NCBI RefSeq assembly: GCF_905171765.1
Contig: NC_053397.1
Location: 8,685,677-8,749,676 of the forward strand
DNA: 64,000 nucleotides
Source of the DNA: Bufo bufo
Lineage: Eukaryota; Chordata; Amphibia; Anura; Bufonidae
Direction of reading: 5' to 3'
Part shown: piece by piece, positions 23,466-35,340 of the stretch
Layout of the letters: each line of letters starts with the position of its first letter
How positions within the stretch are numbered: position 1 is the stretch's first letter
Notes under the pieces: generated by a model
Told to the model about the DNA's origin: nothing
Seen by the model: the letters and a program-made list of their open reading frames with translations, nothing else
Database searches by the model: none
Program-made: the position numbers and the translations under genes

Positions 23466-24438
23466 ATAATCTGTATAGAGTGAGCTCCCTCTAGTGGTGG
23501 CTGTATAATCTATATGTAGTGAGCTCCCCCTAGTGGTGGCTGTATAATCAGTATGTAGTGAGCTACCTCTTGTGGTGGCTGTATAATCTGTATGTATTGG
23601 TTTCCCTCTAGTGGTGGCTGTATAATCTGTACATAGTAAGCTCCCCCTAGTGGTGACTGTATAATCTGTATGTAGTGAGCTCCCTCTAGTGGTGGCTGTA
23701 TAATCAGTATGTAGTGAGCTCCCTCTAGTGGTGGCTGTATAATCTGTATGTAGTGAGCTCCCTCTAGTGGTGGCTGTATAATCTGTATGTAGTGAGCTCC
23801 CTCTAGTGGTGGCTGTATAATATGTATATAGTGATCTCCCCCTAGTGGTGCCTGTATAATCAGTATGTAGTGAGCTACCTCTAGTGGTGGCTGTATAATC
23901 TGTATGTATTGGTTTCCCTCTAGTGGTGGCTATATAATATGTAGATACTGAGCTCCCTCTAGTGGTGGCTGTATAATCTCTATGTAGTGAGCTCCTCCTA
24001 GTGGTGGTTGTATAATCTGTATATAGTGAGCTCCCTCTAGTGGTGTCTGTATAATCTGTATGTAGTGAGCTCCTCCTAGTGGTGGTTGTATAATCTGTAT
24101 GTTGTGAGCTCCCTCTAGTGGTGACTGTATAATATGTAGATAGTGAGCTCCCTCTAGTGGTGGCTGTATAATCTGTATGTAGTGAGCTCCCTCTAGTGGT
24201 GGCTGTATAATCTGTATGTAGTGAGCTCCCCCTAGTGGTGTCTGTATAATCTGTATGTAGTGAGCTCCCTCTAGTGGTGGCTGTATAATCTGTATGTAGT
24301 GAGCTCCCCCTAGTGGTGGCTGTATAATCTGTATGCAGTGAGCTCCCTCTAGTGGTGGCTGTATAATCTGTATGTAGTGAGCTCCCCCTAGTGGTGGCTG
24401 TATAATCTGTATGTAGTGAGCTCCCCCTAGTGGTGGCT
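23466..24438 (-). repeat. 39-bp minisatellite (inverted arm, related to 48-bp array)
   Basis: Same family in reverse orientation: its reverse complement reads cagccaccactagagggagc, then tcactacatacagattata. It lacks eight bases (ggagatta) and one A of the 48-bp unit. Because 39 is a multiple of three, one minus-strand frame stays open for 335 codons as a 13-residue repeat (TTRGSSLHTDYTA). I treat this as a by-product, not a gene. Confidence 0.95.
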
Positions 24439-25200
24439 ACAGGTAGACAGGGTAGTATCATGTCAATCTTTGACTTTGGAGGGATTTTGGAGGTTTGTAT
24501 CAGACCACTATAAAGATATGTTTAGAACCTACTGACCTCACTTACTTAATCTACAAAATTTAGCAGATTCTATGGTATTTAAGCAATAGATTTACATTAC
24601 AGAGAAACTATTAACAAACCCAGTGAGAACTTTAATGGCCATAATGTTTATCATCCAGCTTTCCCAGAAACAGATATAACACATATGGACAGAAGGTCGG
24701 ACAGATCAGGAGGACGTTATATGGGAATTGCTGCCTTTAGCTGTGGGATACGTTTAGATTTGCACCTTGTCCTACAAGTAATGTCCGGTCACTCGCTCAA
24801 TCCTCAGGAACCAGGAAATCATGCAACTGCTATTTATGCGATTCCCAGTATAAGATTTATATAATGACCGTCGTAAACTGCAGATAATAAACACTGCGCA
24901 CAGACAGCAGTGTAGAGGATGTATATGTATGGAGGGTGGGGACGCCCCAGGCTGCACTCCAGCAGTATCGCTCTCCATTACAGCTTTTCATATTCTGCTC
25001 TCAGACTAATTTATCAAAGTCTGAAAAAGTGGGACACGAGGATCGGCTTCTGGGAGAAAATTCCACGCCCCGCGCTGGAAATGGACTGCAGGGTCCTTAT
25101 CCATCTGCACCAGTACGCCGCTGTGCACGTGTCCGCAGCTCATCCATCATCCGCAGATGGAGAAATCTCAGTGCTTCAGACTAATAAATATCACTGAGAA
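24439..25200. other. Spacer, no gene recognised
   Basis: Unique-looking DNA. Overlapping open frames near 24919-25197 have no recognisable homology. The composition rises in GC near 25060-25160 (ccccgcgctgg). Confidence 0.5.
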
Positions 25201-25202
25201 CA

Positions 25203-25325
25203 GGCTCGGACTGAATGACCGCAGTACAGGTGAATCCCCGGTGGGCCCCTGAGCAAGGTGGGCCCCTAGTCCCCCATCCCCTGCACAAGTGGCACATAAC
25301 ACAGTACTTACTGCACTGCATACAT
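25203..25325. mobile_element. hAT-type MITE fragment
   Basis: Matches the left part of the MITE at 12930-13198 (ggctcggactg, ggtgggcccctgagcaa, caagtggcacataacacagt) and stops where the Tc1 element begins. Confidence 0.75.
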
Positions 25326-26094
25326 ACAGTCAGGTCCATATATATTTTGACATCGACGCAATTCTAACATTTTTGCCTCTATACTCCACCACAATGGATT
25401 TGATATGAAACGGACAAGACGTGCTTTACCTGCAGACTGTCAGCTGTAATTTGAGGGGATTTACATCCAAATCAGGTGAACGGTGCAGGAATTACAGCAG
25501 TTACATATGAGCCTCCCACTTGTTAAGGAACCAAAAGTAATGGGACAGAATAATAATCATAAATCAAACTTTCACTTTTTAATACTTGGTTGCAAATCCT
25601 TTGCAGTCAATTACAGCCTGAAGTCTGGAACGCATAGACATCTCCAGACGCTGGTTTCATCCCTGGTGATGCTCTGCCAGGCCTCTACTGCAACTGTCTT
25701 CAGTTCCTGCTTGTTCTTGGGGCATTTTCCCTTCAGTTTTGTCTTCAGCAAGTGAAATGCTCAATCGGATTCAGGTCCGGTGATTGACTCGGCCATTGCA
25801 GAACATTCCACTTCTTTCCCTTAAACTCTTTGGTTGCTTTTGCAGTATGCTTTGGGTCATTGTCCATCTGCACTGTGAAGCGCCGTCCAATGAGTTCTGA
25901 AGCATTTGGCTGAATATGAGCCGATAATATTGTCCGAAACCCTTCAGAATTCATCCTGCTGCTTTTGTCAGCAGTCACATCATCAATAAATACAAGAGAA
26001 GCAGTTCCATTGGCAGCCATACATGCCCACGCCATGACACTACCACCACCATGCTTCACTGATGAGGTGGTATGCTTAGGACCATGAGCATCCA
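25326..26094 (-). mobile_element. Tc1/mariner element, 3' part, nested in MITE
   Basis: A terminal repeat (cagtcaggtccatatatatt) abuts a TA inside the MITE. The transposase is on the minus strand. The 5' half of the transposon (and the rest of the MITE) is missing beyond about 26094. Confidence 0.8.
25590..26094 (-). pseudogene. Tc1 transposase C-terminal part, frameshifted
   Basis: Shows HGGGSVMAWACMAANG, MNSEGFRTILSAHIQPNA, the second catalytic Asp in VQMDNDPKHTAKATKEF and the third acidic residue in [12 protein letters not shown]. The frame then breaks (HFTC and stop at about 25745). The family tail (KCPKNKQELKTVAVEAWQ, then ITRDET) follows in another register. No N-terminal DNA-binding domain. 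This is a different Tc1 family from those at 1-590, 5800-6978 and 29520-31399. Confidence 0.85.
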
Positions 26095-26562
26095 TTATAT
26101 ATATCGGGCTGGATGACCCCGTTAGTAAATGTGACCCTCCCACATGTAGTAACCGCATTATTTCGCCTTGTTTTTGGACTGCGGAGTAGCGGGGTCTTAT
26201 GGGCCAGATCCATCAGGGTTTCCCGGCTGCTGGCGCCTCGGCGCCGGTTACATGCGGGTCACTCGATCCCTTGTTCTTACACTTCCAGCTCAAGTAAAAC
26301 GTTAATTATGATAAGTGGCTGCGCAGACAATGGCGTCCGGGCGGCCGACATCCCACCTGTGCCTCTAAATAAAATATATTCCTGGGGGGGCGCCGGACGC
26401 CATGCCTACCCTGACAGCTAAATGTGTCCTGGCAGGAAGGCGGCATGAAATATTAAAGCGCATTTCATCGCCGGCTGCAGCTCTCCCTTCACTATCTGCA
26501 GCTGAGAGGAGGGAGACCTGCTGGATGATGGGGATTGTGGTTCCCGAGCCATGCACTAGACT
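26095..26562. other. Spacer, no gene recognised
   Basis: GC-richer unique sequence with a G-run (26383-26389). Nothing identifiable. Confidence 0.5.
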
Positions 26563-29140
26563 GTATCACTCAGTTCGATAGGCTGAGATACAGCAGCTCA
26601 TCACACAGTACCACACATGACTGGATTAGATACAGAGCTCAGCAGACAGTGTCACACATGATAGGATTAGATACACAGCTCAGCAGACTGTATCACACAG
26701 GATAGGATTAGATACACAGCTCAGCAGACAGTATCACACAGGATAGGATTAGATACACAGCTCAGCAGACAGTATCACACAGGAGAGGATTAGATACACA
26801 GCTCAGCAGACAGTATCACACCTGATAGGATTAGATACACAGCTCAGCAGACAGTATCACACAGGAGAGTATTAGATACACAGCTCAGCAGACAGTATCA
26901 CACCTGATAGGATTAGATACACAGCTCAGCAGACAGTATCACACAGGAGAGTATTAGATACACAGCTCAGCAGACAGTATCACACAGGATAGGATTAGAT
27001 ACACAGCTCAGCAGACAGTATCACACATGATAGGATTAGATACAAAGCTCAGCAGACAGTATCACACAGGATAGGATTAGATACACAGCTCAGCAGACAG
27101 TATCACACAGGATAGGATTAGATACACAGCTCAGCAGACAGTATCACACAGGATAGGATTAGATACACAGCTCAGCAGACAGTATCACACAGGATAGGAT
27201 TAGATACACAGATCAGCAGACAGTATCACACATGATAGGATTAGATACACAGCTCAGCAGACAGTATCACACAGGATAGGATTAGATACACAGCTCTGCA
27301 GGCAGTATCACACATGATAGGATTAGATACACAGCTCAGCAGACAGTATCACACAGGACAGGATTAGATACACAGCTCAGCAGACAGTATCACACAGGAT
27401 AGGATTAGATACACAGCTCAGCAGACAGTATCACACAGGATAGGATTAGATGCACAGCTCAGCAGACAGTATCACACATGATAGGATTAGATACACAGCT
27501 CAGCAGACAGTATCGCACATGACAGGATTAGATACACAGCTCAGCAGACAGTATCACACATGATAGGATTAAATACACAGCAGACAGTATCACACAGGAT
27601 AGGATTAGATACACATCTCAGAAGACAGTATCACAGATGACAGGATTAGATACACGGCTCAGCAGACAGTATCACAGATGACAGGATTAGATACACAGCT
27701 CAGCAGACAGTATCACACATGATAGGATTAGATACACAGCTCAGCAGACAGTATCACACATGATAGGATTAGATACACAGCTCAGCAGACAGTATCACAC
27801 ATGATAGGATTAGATGCAGCATCTCAGAAGACAGTATCACAGATGACAGGATTAGATACACAGCTCAGCAGACAGTATCACACAGGATAAGATTAGATAC
27901 ACAGCTCTGCAGACAGTATCGCACATGACAGGATTAGATACACAGCTCAGCAGACAGTATCACACAGGATAGGATTAGATACACAGCTCAGCAGACAGTA
28001 TCACACATGATAGGATTAAATACACAGCTCAGCAGGCAGTATCACACAGGATAGGGTTAGATACACAGCTTAGCAGACAGTATCACACATGATAGGATTA
28101 GATACAGCATCTCAGAAGACAGTATCACAGATGACAGGATTAGATACACAGCTCAGCAGACAGTATCACACAGGATGGGATTAGATGCAGCATCTCAGAA
28201 GACAGTATCACAGATGACAGGATTAGATACACAGCTCAGCAGACAGTATCACAGATGACAGGATTAGATACACAGCTCAGCAGACAGTATCACACATGAT
28301 AGGATTAGATACACAGCTCAGCAGACAGTATCACAGATGACAGGATTAGATACATAGCTCAGCAGACAGTATCACACATTATAGGATTAGATACACAGCT
28401 CAGCAGACAGTATCACACATGATAGGATTAGATACACAGCTCAGCAGACAGTATCACACAGGATAGGATTAGATACACAGCTCAGCAGACAGAATCACAC
28501 AGGATAGATTAGATACACAGCTCAGCAGACTGTATCACACATGATAGGATTAGATACACAGCTCAGCAGACAGTATCACACATGATAGGATTAGATGCAG
28601 CATCCTAGAACACAGTATCACACAGGATAGGATTAGATACATAGCTCAGCAGACAGTATCACACATGATAGGATTAGATACACAGCTCAGCAGACAGTAT
28701 CACACAGGATAGGATTAGATACAGCAGCTCAGCAGACAGTATCACACATGCTGGGATTAGATACACAGCTCAGCAGGCAGTATCACACATGATAGGATTA
28801 GATACACAGCTCAGCAGACAGTATCACACAGGATAGGATTAGATACACAGCTCAGCAGACAGTATCACACAGGATAGGATTAGATACACAGCTCAGCAGG
28901 CAGTATCACACAGGATAGGATTAGATACACAGCTCAGCAGACAGTATCACACAGGATAGGATTAGATACACAGCTCAGCAGACAGTATCACAGATGACAG
29001 GATTAGATACATAGCTCAGCAGACAGTATCACACATGATAGGATTAGATGCAGCATCCTAGAAGACAGTATCACACAGGATAGGATTAGATACACAGCTC
29101 AGCAGACAGTATCACAGATGACAGGATTAGATACACAGCA
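26563..29140. repeat. 41-bp minisatellite
   Basis: About 60 units of 41 bp: cagctcagcagacagtatca, then cacaggataggattagatac, then a. Recurrent variants (acagatgacagg, acatgatagg, gcagcatctcagaagacag) are interspersed. A few units of the same family occur in reverse orientation at 59735-59895. Confidence 0.97.
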
Positions 29141-29519
29141 GCAGTTTCATCAGAGCAGAGGTTTCACAGATTGCATGTCACAGTTCTGCCCTTTCGGTCG
29201 TGTGGCTGTGACTCCGGCGCTCGGTGGGTTCAGCCGTTGACTGGACATATGCGGCCGCAGAGCCCCTGGCACCGGGCACGGGCTTATTTAGACCAAAACC
29301 CAGTGGTGGTCCCTGGAACGTGTCACAAAAAGGAAGGATCGGCTTTAACCCTTCAGAATTTATCAAGATTTCTGCTTCAGGTTCTCATGATGTCTTTGGA
29401 GGGGTACACGGGACGTGGCTGAGGAGGGGTCCCCAGGAGTGGAGCCTACAGAGAAGAGTATGATGGAGGCGTCTGTGCTTCTTGTGTTTTGGACCCACTT
29501 CTGGTTTTGACTCACAAAT
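29141..29519. other. Spacer, no gene recognised
   Basis: Short unique stretch between the 41-bp array and the Tc1 element. No coding or RNA pattern seen. Confidence 0.5.
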
Positions 29520-29769
29520 ACATTGCCTTGAAAACTATTCGCACCCCTTGGACTTTTCAACCTTTTTTCACATTACACCCACAAACTTAAATGTATTTTA
29601 TTGGGATTTTATGTGATCGACCAACACAAAGTACAAGTCTGTGTGAGGTGAGAAGAAGATGATACAAGGTATTCACAATGTTTAATAAATAAAAATCAGG
29701 AAAGTGCAGGGTGCATTAGTATCCCCCCCCCCCCCGAGTCAGTACTTTGTAGGACCACCTGGACTGTGA

Positions 29770-30518
29770 CTGGGCCGTTCTAACACATGAAGATGCTCTG
29801 ATCTAAACCATTCCATTGTAGCTCTGGATGGATGTTGAGGGTGGTTGTCTTGCTGGAAGATAAACCTTCTCCCAGTCTCAAGTCTTTTGCAGCCTCTCCC
29901 AGGTTTTCCTCCAGGATTGTCCTGTATTTAGCTCCATCCATCTTCCCATCACCTCTGACCGGCTTCCCTGTCCCTGCTGAAGAAGAGCCTCCCCCCCAGC
30001 ATGATGCTGCCACCGCCATGTCTCACGGTGGGGATGGTGTGTTCAGGGTGATGTGCAGGGTTAGTTTTTCCCACACATAGTGTTTAGGCCAAAAAGTTCC
30101 ACTTTGGTCTCCTCTGACCAGAGCATCTTCTTCCACATGTTTGCTGCGTCCCCTACATGGCTTGTGGCAAACTGCAAACAAGACTTCTTATGGCTTCTTT
30201 CAGAAATGGCTTCCATAAAGGGCAGATTTGTGGAGAACACGACTAATAGTTGTCCCGTGGACAGATTCTTCTACCTGAGCTGTGGATCTCTGCACCTTCT
30301 TCAGAGTGACCATGGGCCTCTTGGCTGCTTCTCTAATTAGTGCTCTCCATGTCTTGGTAGGTTTTCAGTTGTGCCATACTCCTTCCATTTTTGGATGATG
30401 GATTGAACAGTGCTCCATGAGATGTTCAGAGTTTGGGATATTTTTTATAACCTAACCCTGCTTTACACTTCTCCACAACTTTATCCCTGACCTGTCTGGT
30501 GTGTTCCTTGGTTTTCAT
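29770..30518 (-). pseudogene. Tc1 transposase remnant, multiply broken
   Basis: Begins with an ATG (complement of 30516-30518) and MKTKEHTRQVRDKVVEKCKA, the paired-type DNA-binding start. After a frameshift, pieces of the catalytic domain follow ([11 protein letters not shown] region, then GKMDGAKYRTILEENLGEAA, KDLRLG). The DNDPKH motif region is altered and the C-terminal DPNPIE segment is largely deleted. Several stops. Clearly inactive. Confidence 0.8.
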
Positions 30519-31023
30519 GGTCCTGTTTGATCACTAATTTTCTCTAACAACCCTCTGAGGCCTTCACAAAACACGTCGGGCCACCCGCGGGACTATTATC
30601 CTGCACTCGTAAGATCATATGAGTGCGGGACAATAGCCCCGCGGGCGGCTCGAAGTGCACAGCATCATTGCAATCTATAATGCTGTGCGCTCCCGTGCGC
30701 ACGATCAATGCCGCTCACGGACCGTATATCTCAGAGGGCATACGGTCGTGTGCAAGGGCCTATATACTGAGAATTCATTACACACAGGAGGACTCTATGT
30801 ACTAATTAGGTGACTTTTCACATTGTGCTTGGTCGCACTGGATTTTATTTAGGGGGATCAGAGCACAGGGGGCTGAATACAAACGCACGCCACACTTTTC
30901 AGGATTTATTACAAATTTTGAGAACCTTGTATCATTTTCTTCTCACCTCACACAGACTTGTACTTTGTGTTGGTTGATCCCATAAAATTCGAATAAAATA
31001 CATTTAAGTTTGTGGCTGTAACT

Positions 31024-31353
31024 AGAGATGAGCGAATGTCATATTTTGAAATTAGTTCACGCTTCGTTTTCTCGTAAAAGGTGAATTGCGTTATGGATTC
31101 CGTTACCACGGACCATAACGCAATTCTATGACGAAATGCATTCCATCATATTAGAAGTCTATGGGCTGAAAAACTGATCCGTCCCGTTTCCGTTATGCAG
31201 GAGAGTGCTCTCCTGCCTCTAAAGGCATTCCGTTATGCATTCCGTCATAGAATTGTGTTATGGTCCGTGGTAACGGAATCCATAACGCAATTCACCTTTT
31301 ACCAGCAAACGAAACGTGAACGAATTTCATAACCTGAAATCTGCTCATCTCTA
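31024..31353. mobile_element. Palindromic hAT-type MITE in Tc1
   Basis: Inverted ends tagagatgagc … gctcatctcta, flanked by 8-bp GCTGTAAC / GTTGTAAC (one mismatch), consistent with hAT. Long inner arms (about 31079-31141 and 31239-31305, including attgcgttatggattccgtt and its complement) would fold into a hairpin. No coding region. I recognise these ends as common in frogs. Confidence 0.8.
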
Positions 31354-31399
31354 GTTGTAACGGTACAACGGGTATGATTACCTTTTCAAGGCACTGTAC

Positions 31400-32757
31400 T
31401 AATGAAAAATACTGACCTTGTAACAGTGACCTTAGACCTTGGATACAAAGTAACACAACGTTTCACCTTCTAAAAAGCGGAACCACAATGTTTCCAGATG
31501 GGGAAAAAAGTTACAAGTGACCTTATGACCATCACAAGAAGGGGTGAAGCGCGACGAGAGCCAGGCACTCGTATATTCATCCCTCCAGTGCTGCGCCTCC
31601 ATGAGGCCCACGGACAGCTGATCTGCGGCTCCCAGCTGTGCCCCTCCCCCGCCCCTTTCATTTTCTGGTAGACTGATCCACAATTGAATGGCGCACAGAG
31701 AAAGAAGTTTTCTTTTTCCAGTGTCAGGATTTCATCCGGGGTTAATGAACCGGAATCAAACTGCTTTCTAAACACCAGCTTGAGGCCAAATAATTGTGAC
31801 ACTTCCCCTTTAAATGGTGATGACATCCTGACACTGGGAGAGGTTTATTTGTGGCCAGCGCTATATATACATGTATTTGTGCAGCATCTGTCTGTCTGGT
31901 TATTTCTGGTGGGTGGCACTCCGCAGCCGCCACATTCCTGCTACACTCGTTCCCCCCTGATGGGGTGCGCAAAATGTACTTCATCCCTTAACAGTTCTGC
32001 ATACAGTATACGGCTCTGTGGTTGTATCCATGCTCCGCAGGCGTCCATCAAAGCCAAGCACTCCACCCTGCAGGATGTACCCAGAGCCAGGTCCTACTAG
32101 GCCCCTCCACCTCCCAGGGACATACTGACCATCAGTACAGAAGGGTCTGGTCATGTGTGCTCCCGAACAATTAAAGGGGTATTCTCACCTCACTTTATGA
32201 TGGGTGCTGGATATGACCTCAGAATCCCTCGACGCACTCCTCCACAGTATAGCACTATATAGTCTCCCGCTGCCATATGTCACCCATAGGAATCGTTACA
32301 AAAAAAAGTGTACGCTGTGCGGTATGCGTTATTTATTGGATGCCTCAGTATAAAATTGTGTAGTCGTCGCTATTAGATACAATGAAATAACAGATTTTAC
32401 GATATTTGCCAGTCAATAGGACATGCCAGGAGAATTGGGCCTTATGGATATGTTTGGCGCATGCGCTGGGAGCCTCTGGTCATGATAGATTTTACCTTAC
32501 ATAACACTCCCTTTAAGGCCTGGGCTCCATGGTGACTTATTTGAGTATATCCCTGGCTTGAGGGTGAAGAGCAGTCCCCGGGCAGCCATGTCTCTTCAGT
32601 CTGTGCAGTAATCTATATACCCCCCCACCAGTGCCTGAGAGGTGCAATACCTGGTGCAATGTCCCCGGTCACCGAGCGCCTCGCAGTCTGTACAACCGGA
32701 GGAGCCGCAATATCTGCTAAGATACAGTTCATATGTTACACGGTGAGGTCAGGATAC
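31400..32757. other. Spacer, no gene recognised
   Basis: Overlapping open frames on opposite strands at 31470-32100 lack recognisable domains. A short piece typical of frog interspersed repeats (aaaggggtattctcacctca) starts at 32173. A hidden conserved non-coding element cannot be excluded. Confidence 0.45.
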
Positions 32758-33239
32758 AAGGGCTTCTGTCACCCCCCAACCCCCAATTTTCAGTTTTTGA
32801 CTTATTATATTTGTTAATGTAAGCAGATTCCATATATGCCCCTCTTACCTCGGGCTGTGCGCAGGCGTCATCGGCGCAGGCGCACTGAGGAAGGAGCGGC
32901 CGTCTTTCTCTCAGAGCGCCTGCGCCGAATGACGACCGGTACGGCACAGGCGCGGGATTTGAGGCTGCAGGCAGGCCCAGCGAGAGGAGGAGAGCGCTCG
33001 CTAGCCCTGTCAATCAAGGGGAGGTGGGGGCGTCTTTTCAAACAGAGGATGCGGCGGATACCAGCAAGTCCGCCCAACTTGCTGGTAGTGAAGAAATTTA
33101 CATATAATAAAAGTACGTTTTTTACTGTAATTACTGCACTGCCCGAGGTAAGAGGGGCATATATGGAATCTGCTTACATTAACAAATATAATAAGTCAAA
33201 AACTGAAAATTGGGGGCTGGGGGGTGACAGAAGCCCTTT
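32758..33239. mobile_element. MITE with 95-bp inverted arms
   Basis: Left arm 32758-32853 (aagggcttctgtcacccccc … cttacctcgg) and right arm 33143-33239 are reverse complements over about 95 bases. They enclose a GC- and CpG-rich core (gcgcaggcgtcatcggcgca and similar). Typical non-autonomous palindromic element. The arms contain overlapping open frames on both strands that are not genes. Confidence 0.85.
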
Positions 33240-33447
33240 AAAGTATGCACCGGCAACACCAGGTAGCGCTGCAATACAGACTGCGGCCTGGGAGCGTCGC
33301 TCTCCTCCACTGCGTACATTCAGCGCAGGAGCCAGTAATCGCCGCAGCATCCGCAGTGACCTTTATATTCAATACCAGGAGGACAGAACAAATGGAGACA
33401 AAATGAGGAAAGTTAGGACTCATGCACAAACCTCCACTATTTTAATA

Positions 33448-33694
33448 TCTGTACACAGGGACTGCAGCAGCAGAATAGTGAGTGCAGCTCTGGAGTATAA
33501 TACAGGATGTAACTCAGGATCAGTACAGGATAAGTAATGTATGTACACAGTGACTCCACCAGCAGAACAGTGAGTGCAGCTCTGGAGTATAATACAGGAT
33601 GTAACTCAGGATCAGTACAGGATAAGTAATGTATGTACACAGTGACTCCACCAGCAGAACAGTGAGTGCAGCTCTGGAGTATAATACAGCATGT
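33448..33694. repeat. 92-bp minisatellite, block 1
   Basis: About 2.5 units (cagaatagtgagtgcagctc, tggagtataatacaggatgt, aactcaggatcagtacagga, taagtaatgtatgtacacag, tgactgcaccag) up to the DIRS-B insertion. Confidence 0.95.
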
Positions 33695-33744
33695 AACTAA
33701 ATGATTTTCCTATTCCATGACGTAAAGTCATAGTTTTATTAAAG

Positions 33745-33891
33745 ACACGGAGGCTCATATTGCTTTCTCCTTCTTTACTTTTCCACCAATAGCAGCAAAG
33801 AAGAAATTTACATAATCATAACAATAAAGGCCCCTCCCCTGACAGATCCTATAATAAGCAGTGTCCTCTTCAGTAACTTCCTCTTTCTTTG
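33745..33891. repeat. DIRS-B left inverted terminal repeat
   Basis: Complementary to 39248-39394 with two differences, both near the outer edge (tcatattgctttc here versus the complement of gatagcaatagga there). Confidence 0.92.
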
Positions 33892-34280
33892 TATCCGCGA
33901 CACCAACCGCATAACCGTAACTGGAACCGTAACCGGAAACTGGAACTGGACCCGAGAAACGACAATCCTTCTGGTCCATCAAACTGTAGAATTTACGCCA
34001 ACTTGGCTAACACTTCAGGAAACCTGGAACAACGTAGAATTCCATACGCCGTGGAAACTTCTACCTGAAACAGAGTAAATAATATAGCCAGTGTAAGAAT
34101 CAGGCAGAAACTGAACAAGATCGACCCTGGAAACGGTCGTACACATCGCTGATAAACAGAACCATAAATATTCAGTAATATAAATATACGTAATAAATAA
34201 CAATAAAAGACAATGTAAACAGTCAATAAAAATCACACAGTAAAAGGGTGGGCAGGAGAAACCTAGGGCGGGCAATACTC

Positions 34281-34369
34281 GCCTCCGTGTCTTTAATAAA
34301 ACTATGACTTTACGTCATGAAATAGGAAAATCATTTAGTTTTACAGCAAGACACGGAGGCTCATATTGC
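34281..34369. repeat. DIRS-B internal complementary region
   Basis: First part complements the outer left end (33699-33755). The last part complements the outer right end. Its innermost variant (tcatattgc) matches the left terminal repeat, not the right. The minus strand spells …gctgtaaaactaaatgat…, the predicted circle junction. Confidence 0.9.
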
Positions 34370-35340
34370 AAGTTCAAAGCTGATCGATCAATAATAGATG
34401 AAAACACATGAGGGGGCGGACGAAAATAAAATTCTCTAAACGTCGTGGCCCTAGACCAGTCAGCCAAACGCAAAATGTCCTCCAAACGAGCCCCCGAAAC
34501 AGCCAGGGCAGTGGCAGCCACGCCCCTGGCCGAATGAGCGGTAAAGACCGCCGTATCAATCCCCGAAAGGGACATGACCCACTTCCTTCAACGCGCCAAG
34601 GTGGGGCTAGTCACCGGGCCAAAAGGATGGCGAATAGAGAGGAACAGCTGTGGGATGTCCGCAGAGCGGTGAGTCTGAGTGCGCAACTCATATTCCCGCA
34701 AGCAGGCTACAGGACAGAGCGCCGGAGAAGACGGGAAACAGGGATAAGACACGGACCGAATATTGGTCTTGGTGCGTCGCATAATGTTAAATGTGACGCC
34801 TTCGGGAGAAAAGGATCTCGCATCATGATCCAGAGCCCTGACATCGGAAACCCTCTTACAGGAAATGAGGCAAAAGAGGGTCAGCAACTTGGCTGACAGC
34901 TGACGGAGGGAAAGGGCCGCGTTTTCCGGCCAAGCAGAGAGGAAAGACAGGACCAGGGAAACATCCCACGTAGTGGTGAAGCGTGGCCGAGGAGGCCGAG
35001 CCAAGCGTGAGCCACGTAGAAGGCGTGACACCGAAGCGTGTTGACCCGCCGCAACACCATCAAAACCCTGATGAGTAGAAGAAATCGCTGAACGGAACAA
35101 ATTAATGGTCCGATAAGATTTTCCTGCTTCAAAAAGAGACGTAAGGAATTGTAACAAATGGGTCACAGGCGCCAAAATGGGATCCAGGTCCCGTTCCACG
35201 CACCAGCTAACCCAAGATCCCCAAGCTGCCCGGTAAGACTTTCGGGTGCCGGGAGCCCAAGCCTTGTCCAGGAGGCGTCTAGTTGCCTCCGAAATTCCCT
35301 CGACCTCTCCGTGAGTCCTGAGATTCGGCACGCCAGAAGT
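34315..35340 (-). pseudogene. DIRS-B tyrosine recombinase (one nonsense codon)
   Basis: Would integrate the circular element cDNA. N-terminal helical region SEATRRLLDKAWAPGTRKSY … SYRTINLFRSAISSTHQGF; catalytic domain with Arg in the SCKRVSDVRALDHDARSF region, HxxR as HSAR (34525-34536) and nucleophile Tyr in FREFYFRPP (codon 34426-34428). All catalytic residues are present. An in-frame TGA at 34585-34587 separates the first Arg from HxxR. The aligned copy A codon is TGG. The frame is open upstream far into the RT region, to 37176, so the true start is not determined; it could be expressed from an overlapping frame, as in the Dictyostelium DIRS-1 element. Confidence 0.88.

Larger units (their letters stand above)
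29520..31399 (-). mobile_element. Tc1/mariner element with both ends, decayed
   Basis: The left end carries attgccttgaaaactattcg and the right end, on the complementary strand, cagtgccttgaaaaggtaat, a known vertebrate Tc1-type terminus. Inner terminal sequences (acttaaatgtattttattgg, then acaaagtacaagtctgtg) occur inverted at both sides. The transposase is on the minus strand. A palindromic MITE (31024-31353) sits in the right terminal region, and 30555-30770 looks like another small MITE-like insertion (gcgggactattatcc … ggacaatagccccgcg). Confidence 0.85.

Noticed and set aside
23454..24461. 335-codon minus-strand frame with 13-residue repeats
   Set aside because: 39-bp repeat, divisible by three, so one frame stays open. 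No signal peptide or flanking gene structure.
31470..32100. Opposed open frames of 118 and 138 codons
   Set aside because: No recognisable domain, overlap on opposite strands, no splice or promoter context.
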